A DNA stretch of 64,000 nucleotides from Samsoniella hepiali (Eukaryota; Ascomycota; Sordariomycetes; Hypocreales; Cordycipitaceae). The stretch is from assembly GCA_001455915.2 (NCBI GenBank), contig LNDK02000110.1, positions 1,179,148 through 1,243,147 on the forward strand. The letters run 5' to 3'. The notes beneath the pieces are model-generated. The model made no database searches. It was not told the origin of the DNA and saw only the letters and a list, made by a program, of their open reading frames with translations. This document shows, piece by piece, positions 21,862 to 34,800 of this stretch. Every line of letters begins with the position of its first letter. Position 1 is the stretch's first letter. Both the position numbers and the translations under genes were made by a program.

Positions 21862-23155
21862 TTAGGTCATAACCAAGACGAGCCACGAGGCAGCAAAAAG
21901 CATCAGCATCGGACAGTACAGCCTCTCGCCAGCAGACGTCCCACCATCAGACTGCTTGCGAGCGTTAATAAAAGAGGTGTTGCCAAGCCTCCTCATGGAC
22001 AGCTCCGACAGCTTGCCGCCGCTCGCGAGCTCGTACATCTGCGCCGCCAGCTGGTTTAGAATATCAGTCGATCGTCCGGCTGGACACCAGATTACCTTCC
22101 AACCACCGCCTTTGGGCACAATAAAAGTTGAACTGCGATCGTCAAAAGCAAAACTGTACGCGTCGGGACACACAGCCTTGACATTTTTGCTGTATATTGA
22201 CGGCTTGCAAATGTTTGGATCGTGGTACTTGCCGATGCAGCAGTCCCTGTCACTCCCTGTCGTGGCGCAAGCACTTTTGCATGGCGAAAACGACGGCCGC
22301 TGAATCTTGTCGTCTGGATAGGGGTAGATGCCGTCGCTGGGCTTTTGCGGTGGGAATGCCAAGTTGGGCCACGGGCACCACTTGGACAGCAAATCGTTTG
22401 TCTCGTTTTTTTCCAGAGGAATAGGATACGTTGCGTTGGAATAATAGGTGCCCGTCTGTGAGACATCATACAGCCAGCCTGCCGTTGCGACACAGGCCGA
22501 GTTGGTCAGGTTTGGTGGAATGAAGGATGTATTGTCAGACGGAATGTGCTCGATGCCGACGGGAAGATTGTAGCCGTCAACTAGTGAGATGTCGTAAAAT
22601 GTCTGCATCCCATTCACACCACCCGCGAGGTTAAACTCTACAAGAGTTGCCGGCACAGCGCCCTGTACGTGTTAGCAGAGCCTGCCGAGCCGTCAGCGAA
22701 ATCAAACGTACACTGAATTCGCAGTCTAGCTTGGCAAAGCAGTCTCCTGTTTGACAGGCGCAGGATTCACCATTGACGGTGCAGTTTGTGCGCCCCCAGA
22801 CTCTTCCCTGCTAATTGGAGCCCACGGTCAAGTTCTTGCTTTCGCCTGGCTGCAGCTCAAACCCGCCGGTCCCCGGCCCGAGTCCGGCTTGCGTCGCAGT
22901 TCCGGGCCATACGGCCGTGTCGCATCTGTTGGTAATGACCAGCGGGACTTTGTCGTCGTCACGGCTGGGCGGACCTCGCCTAGCAATATCGCGTCGCGGA
23001 TATTGCTCAATGAATCTGGCTTGCCAGTTTTCCAAGTAGGAGTGATTCGTACTGGCGATGGTGCACTGATAGAGGGAGAGCAGGATTCCTAATTGAAGAA
23101 AAAGGCGTCTGGGCGAGTTTGCAGACAAGACACGCGGGCGAGAGATCAGATTCAT
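21862..23155 (-). pseudogene. Thaumatin-like secreted protein with in-frame stop
   Basis: Minus strand, exons 23155-22712 and 22662-21862 (49-nt intron, GTACGT...GCTAAC...ACAG), 415 codons. A signal-anchor-like stretch (RRLFLQLGILLSLYQ) lies near the N-terminus. The thaumatin/PR-5 fold follows: LVITNRCDTAVWPGT, FELQPGESKNLTV, then GRVWGRTNC, GDC, GAVPATLVEFNL, the DISLVDGYNLP strand, CPDAYSFAFDD, and many cysteines; the end is hydrophobic (MLMLFAASWLVLVM), suggesting GPI attachment. The codon at 22811-22813 is TAG where the family has a Trp immediately before the QGRVWGRT segment. No intron could remove it. Everything after it stays in frame with intact motifs, so the break is recent, or an error. 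Thaumatin-like proteins in fungi are secreted and some have glucanase activity. Confidence 0.75.
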
Positions 23156-24024
23156 GTCTACCAGCTGGTGAGGCAAAACCGCTCCAAGCTTCGAGCCAAG
23201 TGTAACAAATCCGTCTCCGTCACTTGGACATATTGATACAAGACAGGAATAGACTGCCTCAATACTGTGGTAAGTCGCCGAACGGGCTCTGCGTGCAGTC
23301 GCTGTGTTTTCGGCTACGTTTCGGCGAGTAGTGGCGAAAGCTAGGTGAGCTGATATCGGGGATGGTTGAGGTGGGAGGTTTCGGCGGGTGCAGCTTGTGA
23401 TGGGAATATGTCTGTAGTAGTATTTGTAAGGCTTATTCAAAAGAACGAGGTATCGTAGCGGGACTGTTGGTAGATGAAATCGTAACGGTGCGTAGACGGC
23501 AGGAAAAGGTTCGATGGATTGGAGGAATATAGCGAGGTTGAATAGGACTAGGTTAATGACATCAGACACATTAGGCGTCAAATTAGCATAGGGCAAATGG
23601 TAATGTGGTTGCCATCGTGGCAGGATCGCTGTGTTTGTACGGCCTCGGTTGCTTGGCGGAAGGAGGTGCGAGCTGCCCCTTACTGTCGGCAGAGTCACAA
23701 CCAGCACTCAAAATAGCCAAAATAGTCATTGTCTATGAAAAATAAAGATGAACAAACAAGTCATCGCCAATCGTAAATAATAATAATCAAAGCCACCCCA
23801 GGTTGCAGCTCCTGTCATTTCCACCAAGGTGTGCAACATGCAATAATCTTCCTCGTGAGCCAGCCAGCGGCTGTAACGTGCTAATATGCAGCCCGACATG
23901 TGCTCGCAAATACATTCAATTCTCTCTTTTGTATAATTCATGGCGCTGTTAGGTATCAATGCTCTCCGTACTTTTGTCATGCCTCTCACAGCTTGAGAAG
24001 CCCCCTCTCCGAATCAGGAGCCTT
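23156..24024. other. Intergenic
   Basis: Upstream of the thaumatin-like start and downstream of the Hsp70-like gene. The thaumatin frame happens to remain open upstream to 23707, but that extension (184 residues) is not protein-like in composition and would bury the signal sequence, so I start at 23155. Nothing else seen. Confidence 0.55.
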
Positions 24025-26434
24025 TTACCTGAAGCGGGCACGGCAGCGACCCATGACCTCGCCCTGGCAAACCAGCTCGGTGCTGAACTCAGAACCGTCG
24101 AGAGTCAGATAAATATCAAAGTAGACCCGGTAAAAGGTTCCTTGTGGCGTGTCCATACGCTCAAAGTCCTTTTCGAGGTTCTTGCGCGACAGGTCAGAGG
24201 TGAGGGTGACGACTTCCTTGATGCCTAGTGGCTGTTAGCGGTGATTCATGACACGTGTGCGGTGTGGCTTACGAGGGTCCTTGGTGTATTCAGGGCAGAC
24301 ATCGTCGTCGCAAGCGTAGAGGACATCCTCGTACATGAGGGTGGCGCCAGGGGCAACCTGTCTGAAAAAGGAAACCTTGACAGTCTCGCCGTTCTTGACC
24401 TTTTGACCTCTTTGGACAAAGATCTGTCGGGTAAACTTGCAGCGGTCCTTGCCGTCGAGGGAGGGCACACGATAGGCTTCGGGGTGGTAGCCCTCCTTGA
24501 ATGGTTGAAGGGTGCCCATGAGGTAGTGGCGACGGGCGATACGGTGGGTGATGATGCGCTCGCTGATACCGGCGGTGACGGCACCCTTGACAATGGCGGC
24601 GACCGAGTCCATGGGACGGACAACCTTGGACTGGAACTGAGGAGGAACGTGGAGCTTGATCTGCTGGAAGAGGTACTCGGAGGCACCGAAGCCACCGACG
24701 ACCAAGATGTTCTGGAGGGTTCTGTTCTGAGCCTGAATGGCAATGATCTGGTTGCGAACGAGTTCGAGAATACGGTTGACGACAGGCTCGAAGCACTGCA
24801 GAATCTCCTCGTTGGTAAAGGTCATGTAGCCTTCCTCAATGCCGGCCTCGGGGAACTCAGCCTCGATACCGACATCGACGGCCCACTTCTGACCGTTGTT
24901 TCGGAAATCGGCCTTGATTCTGTTCTCAAAGTCCATGATACACTTGGCGTAAACACGACCGGCAGTCTTGGAGCCGTCAGGAAGCTTCATCTTGCGAATC
25001 TTGGTGCGCAGAATGTTGCTAAAGTTGCGGTTGAGAGCGGTGGAACCGCAAGAGTCACCAGAACCGGCGGTACACTCAGCGACCGTGAAGGGGTTCTCCT
25101 CCTCGACTTCGTATGCGATCAAATCGACAGTACCACCACCGCAATCGACAATCAGGACAGCGTCGTGGACCTTCAAGTTAAGAAGACCAGTCTTGGAGCA
25201 GAACAGAGCGGCGGCTTCGGGCTCAGAAACGAGCGTCAGGCGGTTGTCGTTTTCGTCGCGTAGGAAACCGGCCTGGATGGCGGCAGCACGAGTGGCGGCT
25301 TTGCCAGCATCGTTCCAAATGGCGGGGACGGTCAGGTAGTAACGGATGTTGCGCTCTTCACGGTTAAAGACTTCACCAAGGGCCTTTTGCAGAGCAGCAC
25401 GCATAGCCTGGCGCAGCTTGAAGAGGTAATCGGCAGCGACATCGATCTCAGACTTGCCTGGGGGCAGAGGAGGCAGGTTGATGGGGTCGATGTAGGTGTT
25501 GCCGCTCAGCATAAGCTGCAGCTTGAACCACTCAACTTTTTGCACGCCAGGCTTGGGGTAGCCGGTCGGGGCGAGGGCATCGGCAATATCGGGGCCCCAT
25601 CCAACAACCTTTTGGTACTGGTCGTAGTAGAGAACGGTGGGAATCTGGGAGAGGGCGGTGTCAACTAGGCTGCGAGAGTGCGGGGTCGAGACTACGAACC
25701 TTTTGCTTGGTGTACGAACCGGCACCGGGCCATTCGGTAATAATATCTTCCTTGGCTTCGTTGTTGGTAGCAAAGGCGAATGCGACACCCGAAAAGGTTG
25801 TACCCTGTTGGCTACGATTAGTGATGTGCTAGGCCAGGGTAGATTGCGACCCGGGTAGGGAGAGACTTACGAAATCAATGCCGACAATGAGCTGGGCCTT
25901 GCTCTGGCTAGAGCCCTCGACCTCGGCGCGGTTCTGACCAAACTGCTGTTGGGCCATGGGACCAGAAGGCTGGGGAGGAGGACCGGGAGGATAACCAGCT
26001 GGAGGAGGATAACCCTGGGGAGGACCACCATGGCCCATTGGAGGGCCACCGCCCATGCCAGGAGCCATGTTGGGGGGGTATCCGAGAGGCGCGCCGGTGT
26101 TGATGGGAGGAGGGCCGCCAACCATTTGCGAAGGAGGGGTACGGTTGGGACCTTGGTTGGTCAGAGGACTGGTACGGCCGAGCGGCTGACTACCAGGTGC
26201 TTGAGGGTAGTTGGCGGTATAGCTGGGCGGGCGGTTGCCAGCCCCGGGATGGTTCATTGGGAGCGAGGTAGTCGAGGTGGACGAGGTGAGGGGAGCGAGG
26301 CCGGCGTTGGCCTGAGGTATTTGGCCGGGAGGAGGGGTTTGGCTGGGGGTGACGCCGTCGACGGTCTGGATGCTAGCGGTGGATTTGCGCTTTCCGAACC
26401 CGAAGTTTTTCAGGCGAGAGTTGATCGAGCTCAT
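24025..26434 (-). CDS. Hsp70-like ATPase with Pro/Gly-rich N-terminus
   Basis: Exons on the minus strand: 26434-25871, 25804-25700, 25644-24273 and 24224-24025, giving 746 residues. Residues 1-180 are low complexity: a basic start (MSSINSRLKNFGFGKRK) then Pro, Gly, Asn, Gln repeats such as GYPP and GGPP. The actin/Hsp70 ATPase fold begins at LIVGIDFGTTFSGVAF (~183-198), with phosphate-2 loop IVDCGGGTVDL near 388 and the adenosine motif VVGGFGASEYLF near 538. The family is the HSPA12-like branch common in filamentous fungi, not canonical SSA chaperones: there is no SBD-type end and no EEVD. Clients are unknown. Introns are 66, 55 and 48 nt. The start was chosen because it is the first ATG giving the conserved SRLKNFGFG beginning; upstream frame sequence is promoter-like. 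Confidence 0.88.
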
Positions 26435-26770
26435 AAGGAAGAGAAGAAGAGGGGAAAAGGAAAAGAAAAGAGGAACGAGGGGTGGGAGGGGAAGGCCGAG
26501 TAAAAAAAAAAAAAAAGTTATGAGCTGGACGGGGGTGTGCGGGAGAGGAAAAGCTGTGAGCTCGTAAGCAGGCCAGGTAAGGTAGCAAGCAGAGGTGGGC
26601 GGATGGCGGGCTGGCGGGTTGGCGGGTTGAGGGGCTGGCAAGCCTGCGTTCAAGGTCAATTCAGGAGGGGTGAGGAGGCGTACTGGTGCTACGTACAGCA
26701 CTGGCTCTTACCTAGAAAACACCTTTGCCTCGCAGGAGCAACAGAGCAGCTTGGGTCATCAGGCTGAGCT

Positions 26771-26808
26771 GGGCTGGGCTGGGCCGGGCTGGGCCGGGCT
26801 GGGCGTGG
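26771..26808 (+). repeat. GGGCT/GGGCC tandem repeat, quadruplex-prone
   Basis: Seven GGG runs in a row are separated by two-base CT or CC loops, followed by GGGCGTGGGC. Four or more such runs fit the standard G-quadruplex pattern. It lies about 340 bases upstream of the Hsp70-like start, with the G-rich strand being the plus (template) strand for that gene. Confidence 0.85.
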
Positions 26809-28314
26809 GCATGGGCGTGCGAACCAGAGTGGGCTGCAAGGCGGCGCAGCTGGTGAAGCTAGCAGCGCTGAGATGACAAGACTGGGTTTGGGTAATGGAT
26901 GGTAGTTGGGGCGAGCTCGGATAGTCGTTGAAAATACAAAAGACAAAAAGAGGAAAGGCGACAAGAGGATTCACTGCTCGTTGGTTTTCTTTGCTTCACA
27001 TGACGGCGTCGTCTGTATGCCAATCGAAGACAACCCCCTCCATGCCTTGACAAAGCGCAGAGGCTTGCAGAATGTGTAGGTTGATACGAGGGGGCTGAGG
27101 CGGTGCGCACGACGCCCATTGGCCAGCGGCTGCTTTCTTCGGGGCTCCTCAGCCTCCTCTCCAAGGCGCACCTGCACCTGCACTGCCTGCCACTGCCCAC
27201 ACCCTCAAGGAGCCGGCGGGCGAAGCGGGGAAGGCCTCCAAGTCTATTAAAAGCACAGATTCCATGTCAGATTTTACCGTGTTGCCATGTTCTCAACCAG
27301 AGCGCCGCAAGCCGGGGCTTCTGGTAGCATGCGCTGATTCCAGCTCGTCGACGCCACGCTACACTATCAAGCAAGACCTACAGATTACGAGCGGCCTGCA
27401 GAGTCGCAATACCAATACCCCGGAGCAAACATGTGCGCGCTAAACCGATTTATAAAGTTAAAAGAGACATGAGACACAGTAATCCCTAGGCTATTCATCT
27501 CACAGCGACCGCCGCCATCAGTACACACCCTTGCGGTGGCCCACAGCGCGTAGGTACTTTGACGCAAGTAACAAAAACTAGCAGGTTCAGGCTAGGAGGT
27601 CGAGGTAGTTGGAGTAGTTGGAATATCGGGTAAAACTGAGTGTTGGATGTTCGTAGTATGTTTATCAATTTCATATGGAATTTATCGAACCAAGCGCACA
27701 ATTATTCCTACAACCATCATACAGGAGAAGGCAAGTAACTTGGAGGGGATACAGCGCCCTGACTGAGACTCCACATGAATTGTTTGTCGTGGCGCTCTAG
27801 CGCTCTAGAAAAAATAGGTACTTTCCGATAATAGGCAAAGCAGCTGTGCAGCTTAGCTACTGTGATGCAGGCAAGTACCAGATGATGGCTGCACCTCGTC
27901 AAGCCCAATGGAGCGCTCAGGGATCTTTTGTTCACGGCTACGAAGTACTGCCGCGACAGTCAAGAGCCCTGATTATGACTTCTTTGAGTTGAAGGAACCT
28001 GTAGCCCCGCCATTGCTCGCCAAAGCCGTCTCATTGCCGTCGCATCCAGGCCATACCTACTTCTGTAGTCTACAGCAAACACCGCTACGGGCGCCCGCAG
28101 CCTTTGGTTCTTTGTGGTACGAACATTTCTAGAACCACGAACCTATTGTCCCGTCCTTTACTTTGGCTATCAATAGCGCAATGTGGAACGATTGTGCTTC
28201 AGTTGGCGACGTGATTGGGAAAGAATAAGGTGGAGCTCATGACCGCGCGGCTCGCCGCAGACAGCTCTGCTGGCGACGCATCTCTGGACGACCCGTCGCC
28301 GTCGCCGTCGCCGA

Positions 28315-28512
28315 GCCGAGTGGGACACGTCAGGCAGGACTGTCATTGCGCTCGCTGCCCATGAAAGCTGTCATTTGGTCACCAACAGTCGGGTCAGATA
28401 CTCTACATGGAGAGGTCGCCGCAGCCGAGCGGGACGCTTCAGGCAGGCTTGCCATTGCGCTCAGTGCTTTGAAAAGGTGCCATTTGGCCACCAACAGTCG
28501 GGACAGGTGCTC
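28315..28512. repeat. Diverged direct repeat, 2 x 89 bp
   Basis: 28315-28403 and 28424-28512 align end to end without gaps at about three quarters identity. Shared blocks include GTCAGGCAGG/TTCAGGCAGG, ATTGCGCTC, CATTTGG and CACCAACAGTCGGG. About 320 bases separate the second copy from the PKS start codon. Confidence 0.85.
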
Positions 28513-28829
28513 CCACACCTGGTGACACAGTTTAGAAAGGCGAGACCACCATAGAAACCGCACCCGTGATGGCTTTGGGCTTTTTTTGTTTGGCAAGGAG
28601 CGATTTGCGGCCGCAGCGCTGGGTGCGTGGCGTTGTTAGTGTCGACAACATGTCTTGCAGTTACTGTAGCCTCGCTGCCAGGCTTTCAAAGACGCCCAGG
28701 TAGACGAGTGAATTGCTATATGTACTTTAGCTCGCAATCACTTTTTCCTTTTCCTTTTTTTTTTTGGTTTGGGCACTCTCTTCCCTCTTCTCTTCCACTC
28801 TTGTTTGCTATCCGTGTCTCCCCGTCATT

Positions 28830-31800
28830 ATGGATGATATTGCCATCATTGGTCTAGGGCTGCGATTCCCTGGCGATGCGACATCTCCCGAATCATTATG
28901 GGATGTTTTAGAGCACGGGCAATCTCAATGGTCCGAGATCCCCAAGGACAGACTCAACATCGATGGCTATTATCACCCTGGGGGTGAACGCCAAGGATCA
29001 GTCAGTAGGCTCTCTGCTCGGATGTGCCACGCTAACACTGTTAGATCTCATTCAAAGGAGGCCATTTTCTCAAAGGAAACGTTGCAGAATTTGATGCCCC
29101 AGTACGTCTATATCTCTACGAGCACGTCTACCTTGCTAATTGAGGCTCTCAAGTTCTTCTCCATTGCCGCCGCCGACGCAAACGCGATTGATCCTCAGCA
29201 GCGCCTGCTTCTAGAAGTCTGCTACGAAGCCCTTGAAAATGGTACCAAGCACATGAAAAAGCCATCACACTTGATAAACTTGATTTCTGATTGATTTGTA
29301 GCTGGATGCACCAAGGAAGATGTTGACGGCACCGACACCGCCGTTTATGTCGGGTCTTTTGTCAAAGGTACACGTCCAGCGCCGACGCTTTCATGGTCAG
29401 GTTCTAATGCAACCGTGTAGACTATGAGCAGATTTGTTTGCGCGACCCGGACTGGCAACCTCAATATGCAGCAACGGGGAATGGCATCGCCATCATGGCA
29501 AACCGCATCTCGTACTACTTCAATCTCCACGGACCAAGCATGACGATAGACACAGGTTGCAGCGGCAGTCTCGTGTCCATCCATTTAGCCGCGCAAAGTC
29601 TACGTTCTGGCGAATCATCTCTGGTACGATTTCGTGGTTTTAATCGACTTGCGCTCGCTCAACTCACTTTTTCTAGGCCATCGCTGCCGGTGCTGGTTTG
29701 ATCCTGACGCCGAATACAATCATGCCAATGACAGCACTCAACTTTCTTAGTCCAGATGGCAAGTGTTTCACGTTTGACGCTCGAGCCAACGGCTATGGGC
29801 GAGGTGAAGGTGTTGGTGTTGTCATCTTGAAGCGTCTTTCTGATGCCATCAGAGACAATGACACCATCCGTGCTGTCATTCGAGGCACTAATGTGAATCA
29901 AGACGGACGAACTCCCGGTGAGTGCATATACGGTCAAATGCAGAGAAAATCACATACTAATCATCAAAAAGGGATCACTCTTCCCAGCAAAGAAGCACAA
30001 GTGGCAAACATCAAAGCAGTGTACAAGGCTGCGGGGCTCTCTTTCGCCGACACTGCTTACGTCGAGTGCCACGGGACCGGCACACAAGCAGGCGACTGGC
30101 GCGAGTTGAAAGCCATCTCCGAAACGCTTGGTTCTTCTCGCACTCCAGATAATCCCATCTTTGTTGGCTCCGTCAAGCCGAACATCGGGCATCTGGAAGG
30201 GGCCGCTGGGGTGGCCGGTTTAATAAAAGCCGTGCTCATGTTGGAGCGGGAGCAGATTCCCCCGCATATCAATTTTGAGACTCCAAATCCTGATATCGAT
30301 TTTGAAGAATGGAAAGTACAGGTGGGCTTTCTCGTCGATTTCTGTGTTTAGCCTACAATTAACCCAATTCTATGATAGGTTTCGCGCGTTGCGCAGGCCT
30401 GGCCGTCCAACGTGAAGAAACGGGTGAGCGTCAACTGCTTCGGTTTTGGAGGGACGAATGCACATGTAAGTGCAAAACTTGTCAATACTTTGGGCACCAT
30501 TCTCAAGGTTACTAAAAATCGGTCAGGTGATTTTGGACGGGGCTGCCGACTATCTCTCTGAACGACGACTTGTTGCGCACCACAGCTCGACAACGCGCAA
30601 AGGTCATGGCTTGCCACTGCAGAATGGGCACTCTCACTCGAATCACGAAGACTTGGACCAAGGAGCCTGGCACATTTTCTGCTTTTCGTCCAACGAGCGC
30701 TCCGGTATTCAGAGAATGATTTCCCAACATGCATCGATGCTTGAAAACTCGGAGAATTTAGCAAGTGACTTCTTGTCAAACTACGCTTACACACTGGGAT
30801 GCCGTCGGTCACGCCTGGAGTGGAAAACGTTTTACGTTTCCAATTCTATTTCGGACTTGTCCGACCAGATGCGCCAGGCCGAGCACCAGGTTACGCGTTC
30901 TACCAAGCAGTCATCTCCGAGGCTTTGTTTCTTGTTCTGCGGCCAAGGGTCGCAGTGGGCCCGCATGGGTTTAGATTTGAGATCCTTTCCTGTCTTCTGG
31001 AATAGCCTCAATTCTGCCAGCTGGTACTTGAAAACAGTTTTGGGGTCTCCTTTCGATCTCATGGAGGAAATTGCCAGACAGGCTCCAAAGTCCAACATAT
31101 CGAGCACTCACATCTCCCAGCCAGCAACTACGGCCATCCAGATTGCTGTGGTGGATCTGCTGCAATCATTGGGAATAGAGCCAAACTCTGTCGTTGGGCA
31201 TTCATCCGGCGAGATCGCGGCTGCTTTTGCCTGCGGAGCCATCTCCCGTGAAGAAGCATGGGAGGTGGCCTATTACCGGGGGCTGGCTGCATCCACGTTG
31301 GAAAGCAAGCTACCTGGATTTCGCGGTGGAATGATTGCAGTGTCCATGAGCTCGGACCAGGCTACCTCTTATATCCGCACGCTTCCCAGCCCTCTTGAGA
31401 TTGCTTGCATCAACAGCCCGAATTCTGTTACACTGTCCGGGAAACGTGAGATCATTGAGCATGCCTCTCGTGACCTTGCGGCGAAGAGCATCCGCCATCG
31501 CGTTCTTCCAGTTGACATGGCGTATCATTCAACCTATATGAAGAGACTTGAAGACGACTATGTGTACAATATCAGCTCCCTCTCTCCTGCAGCCGGTCGA
31601 ACGGCTGTACGGATGTTTTCATCCGTGACTGGTCGCGAGATACAGTGCTCCAGTCTTGATGCCAGTTACTGGGGCGAGAACATGGTGTCTACTGTACAGT
31701 TTTCCTCCGCCATAGAGTCTGCCATGGCCGTCCCGGAAGATCAACGTCCATCTTTTTTTATTGAGATGGGCCCATCAACTGTTTTGCGAACATTGGCTTT

Positions 31801-34800
31801 GGATACGCTGGGGACCCGCGTGAAGCCTGAGCAGTTTCTCAGCGCACTGGACAAACGCCGTCCGGGAGCGGCTTCTATTCTCAATATTGCCGGGGAATTA
31901 TGGACATCTGGCTATAAAATGAACCTTAGGAGAGTAATCATTCGGCGGTTTCCCCAGCCGCACCCCCAATGCCTCTCCAATCTACCCTCATATCCTTGGA
32001 ATTATACCAAGTCTTACTGGCACGAGTCGCATCTCAGTTTGGCCAACAGATTTCGAGAATATGGCCGCTTGGACCTCATTGGGGCACCGACTGCTGATTT
32101 GGTGTTTTTTGAACCCCGGTGGCGCGGTTTTCTCAGAATTTCTGAAAATCCTTGGATCCTAGATCATCAAGTGCAGAAGACTGTCATTTACCCTGCGGCT
32201 GGCATGATTTCCATGGTCCTAGAGGGAGCCAGGCAATTGAAAAGCAGCTTCCCGGACCTCATTGGGTACGAAGTACGGAATATGCGCTTCGAAAAAGCCA
32301 TCATTATTCCAAATACCACACATGGTGTTGAAGTCGCACTGAACATGAGGGCAGAACCCGATGCAGGAGACGAGCGTCTTCCCAGAGGTCATTTCACATT
32401 CTCTATTTATACAAAGCCTCTGGAGAAGGAATGGGAGAGGTGTTCAACTGGAGAGCTGCACTTTTGTGCCCCATCATATAATATGGATGCTCTATTTGCT
32501 GCTTTCAACAATCAGCACAATGAAGTCGGAGTCGGCTGCACCACGTCAGTCAACCCAAGACAGCTGTACGAACACTTGGACACAGTTGGTATCTCCTATG
32601 GCCCAATGTTTCGCAATATCCTCGAGGTCAAAAAGGGAACCGGCCGCTGCATCAGCAAGATCCGCATCCCAGACACCAAATCTAAAATGCCGGCCAACTT
32701 TGAGTACCCACACCTGCTTCACCCCGGGACGTTGGATTCCATGTTCCAGACCCTCTTTGCTCTGGAACCGGTACCTAAAGTTCCTTACTCGGTTCGGAGT
32801 ATATTTGTGTCTGACAGTCTGGATTTGAGCACCAGTCGAGAGTTTGTCGGCCATGCTACTGCCAAACAAAGGCAGTTCAATGAGGCCGAGGCGGAGATAT
32901 CGATGCGCTGCACAGATAGACCGCTGGATCAGATCATTATCAAAGGGCTGCGTTTCAGCGGAGACATCTTTGCCCCATCAGCTGAAGTCTCTTTCCTACC
33001 CAGCTATCGCAACTTGGCTACAGAAATGGTATGGCGGGAATACTCCGAAACAGCGCAGTTCCAGTCATTCAGACAGGCAGTTTCGCTGCTCTGCCACAAG
33101 AACGCCAATCTTTCTATTCTGCAGATGGGAGGTGATCTCAGCCTTGCCAAAGTGGCTTTATTGGCGGCTTCGAAAAATACAGACCGGCCACTGCGGCTCG
33201 GGAAGTATTCCTATGTCGATGAAGAGCAGTCCGACCTGAGCTTCGACAGTATCAAGTTGGCGCCATTCAGAAGCTATTTGGAGCGACTACCAGACATTGC
33301 TTCGGTTCACTCCAAGTATGACCTCGTATTAGTCAATGGAGACACAGAGGACGAACTCGGACTGGCCGAGCGCTTCCTGAAGCCGAGCGGGATGGTGTTC
33401 CAGGTGAATACAGCTGGCAGCCATCTTGGAATGCCGAACGCAAACGGTCCGCGTTCCGATTTTGATCTGGGCTGGAAGTTGGACGACATGCAAGTCGAGT
33501 GGCGCAGGCGTACCGGTGCGCCTTTTGCTGAGGAGAATGACGAGAGCAGGCAAACAACCATGCGCAAAGTTTCCACTCAGGGCACAGGACGCTACATGCC
33601 CCCCAGTGTTGTTCTTCTGCTTCCGACTGAAATTCCTGACGAAGTTTCTCTTTTTGAAGCTCACTTTCGGGAGTATCTTGCAGTGAACCATCCAGCGACT
33701 CGTCTTTCCGCTCTGCGGCTCCAAGAGGCAGCATGTGAGGGCGGCGTGCAAAGCGAAGCGCTCTGTATCTCCCTCCTTGATATTTCTCCGGGCACATCTA
33801 TGGAGGGGTACATTTTCAACTGGAGCGAGGCAGATTTCAATGCCTTTCACTCGCTCCAAAGCGTCGTCAAGACAATCGTTTGGGTCACGAGGGGAGCCAA
33901 CATGGTGCCAACCACTCCACGCCTTTCGCCAATTATTGGTCTTGCAAGAACCCTCATGTCTGAAGACCTTCAAAAGACATTCGCCACGTTTGACCTGAGC
34001 CAGAAATCTTTGTTATCGGAGCCGAAAATTCTTGACATGCTTGTCACCATCTGTGGCAGCGTAGCAGACCCCGCTCTCAGTGGTGACGCTCGCGACGTGG
34101 ACTTTGCGGAGAAGGATGGCGCATTACATATCCCTAGGCTGGAGATACTGGTTGACTTGAATAAAATCATCGAGAAAGGTGGTAGCTTGGATCAGGTCGT
34201 TGAAAAGAGCTTCCGAACAGAGGAAAATGAGACGGGGCGCCAGGTTATCCTCGAGTCATCACTTCATTTGGATGTCTCGCCTTCGGGACCTGTCTCCCAT
34301 TTCCAAGAAGTCGAGCTGGGTGAATTAAGTCCCGGAGAAATTGCCATTTCATTCGAATCTGCCATCCTGGTAGGTGGCAATGAAGGGGCCGTGGGCCAAA
34401 GGGTTCGCAAATGGCATAGCTACGATGTGACTGGATATGTTTCTGCTACAGGGGCTGGCACAAACCGTTACCAGATAGGCGACAAGGTGATTTCTCTGGT
34501 TCCCAGAGGCAACGGTCTACGCACCACAATGCGGGTTGGTGCTGCATTGGTCATGGACCACAGACCTGGCTTCGTGCCTAGCCAGTTCTTATCCGCATAC
34601 TATGCGCTGTTCGATGCCGGCAAAGTCCGCCAAGGCAAGAAGATTCTGGTGCATGCTGGCGCAATTGGTTTTGGTCTTGCTGCCGTAGAGCTGGCCCTTT
34701 TATCTGGAGCTACTGTGTTTGCTACAGTCATGGGGCCAAACACGGACAAGCAACGAGCTGTTTTACAAGAACGTGGTATTGAGCATGATCACATCTTCGA

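Larger units (their letters stand above)
26435..28829. other. Intergenic, Hsp70-like/PKS divergent region
   Basis: No supported gene. It holds a G-run repeat at 26771-26808, scattered A/T-rich sequence, a pair of diverged direct repeats at 28315-28403 and 28424-28512, and a pyrimidine-rich leader (28737-28800) just before the PKS ATG. The PKS promoter must lie in the last kilobase. Confidence 0.6.

Noticed and set aside
23156..23707. Upstream in-frame extension of the thaumatin-like gene
   Set aside because: Not protein-like, would bury the signal sequence, and no family member has it.
24241..25263. 340-codon plus-strand frame opposite the Hsp70-like gene
   Set aside because: Pure antisense shadow of a conserved ATPase exon.
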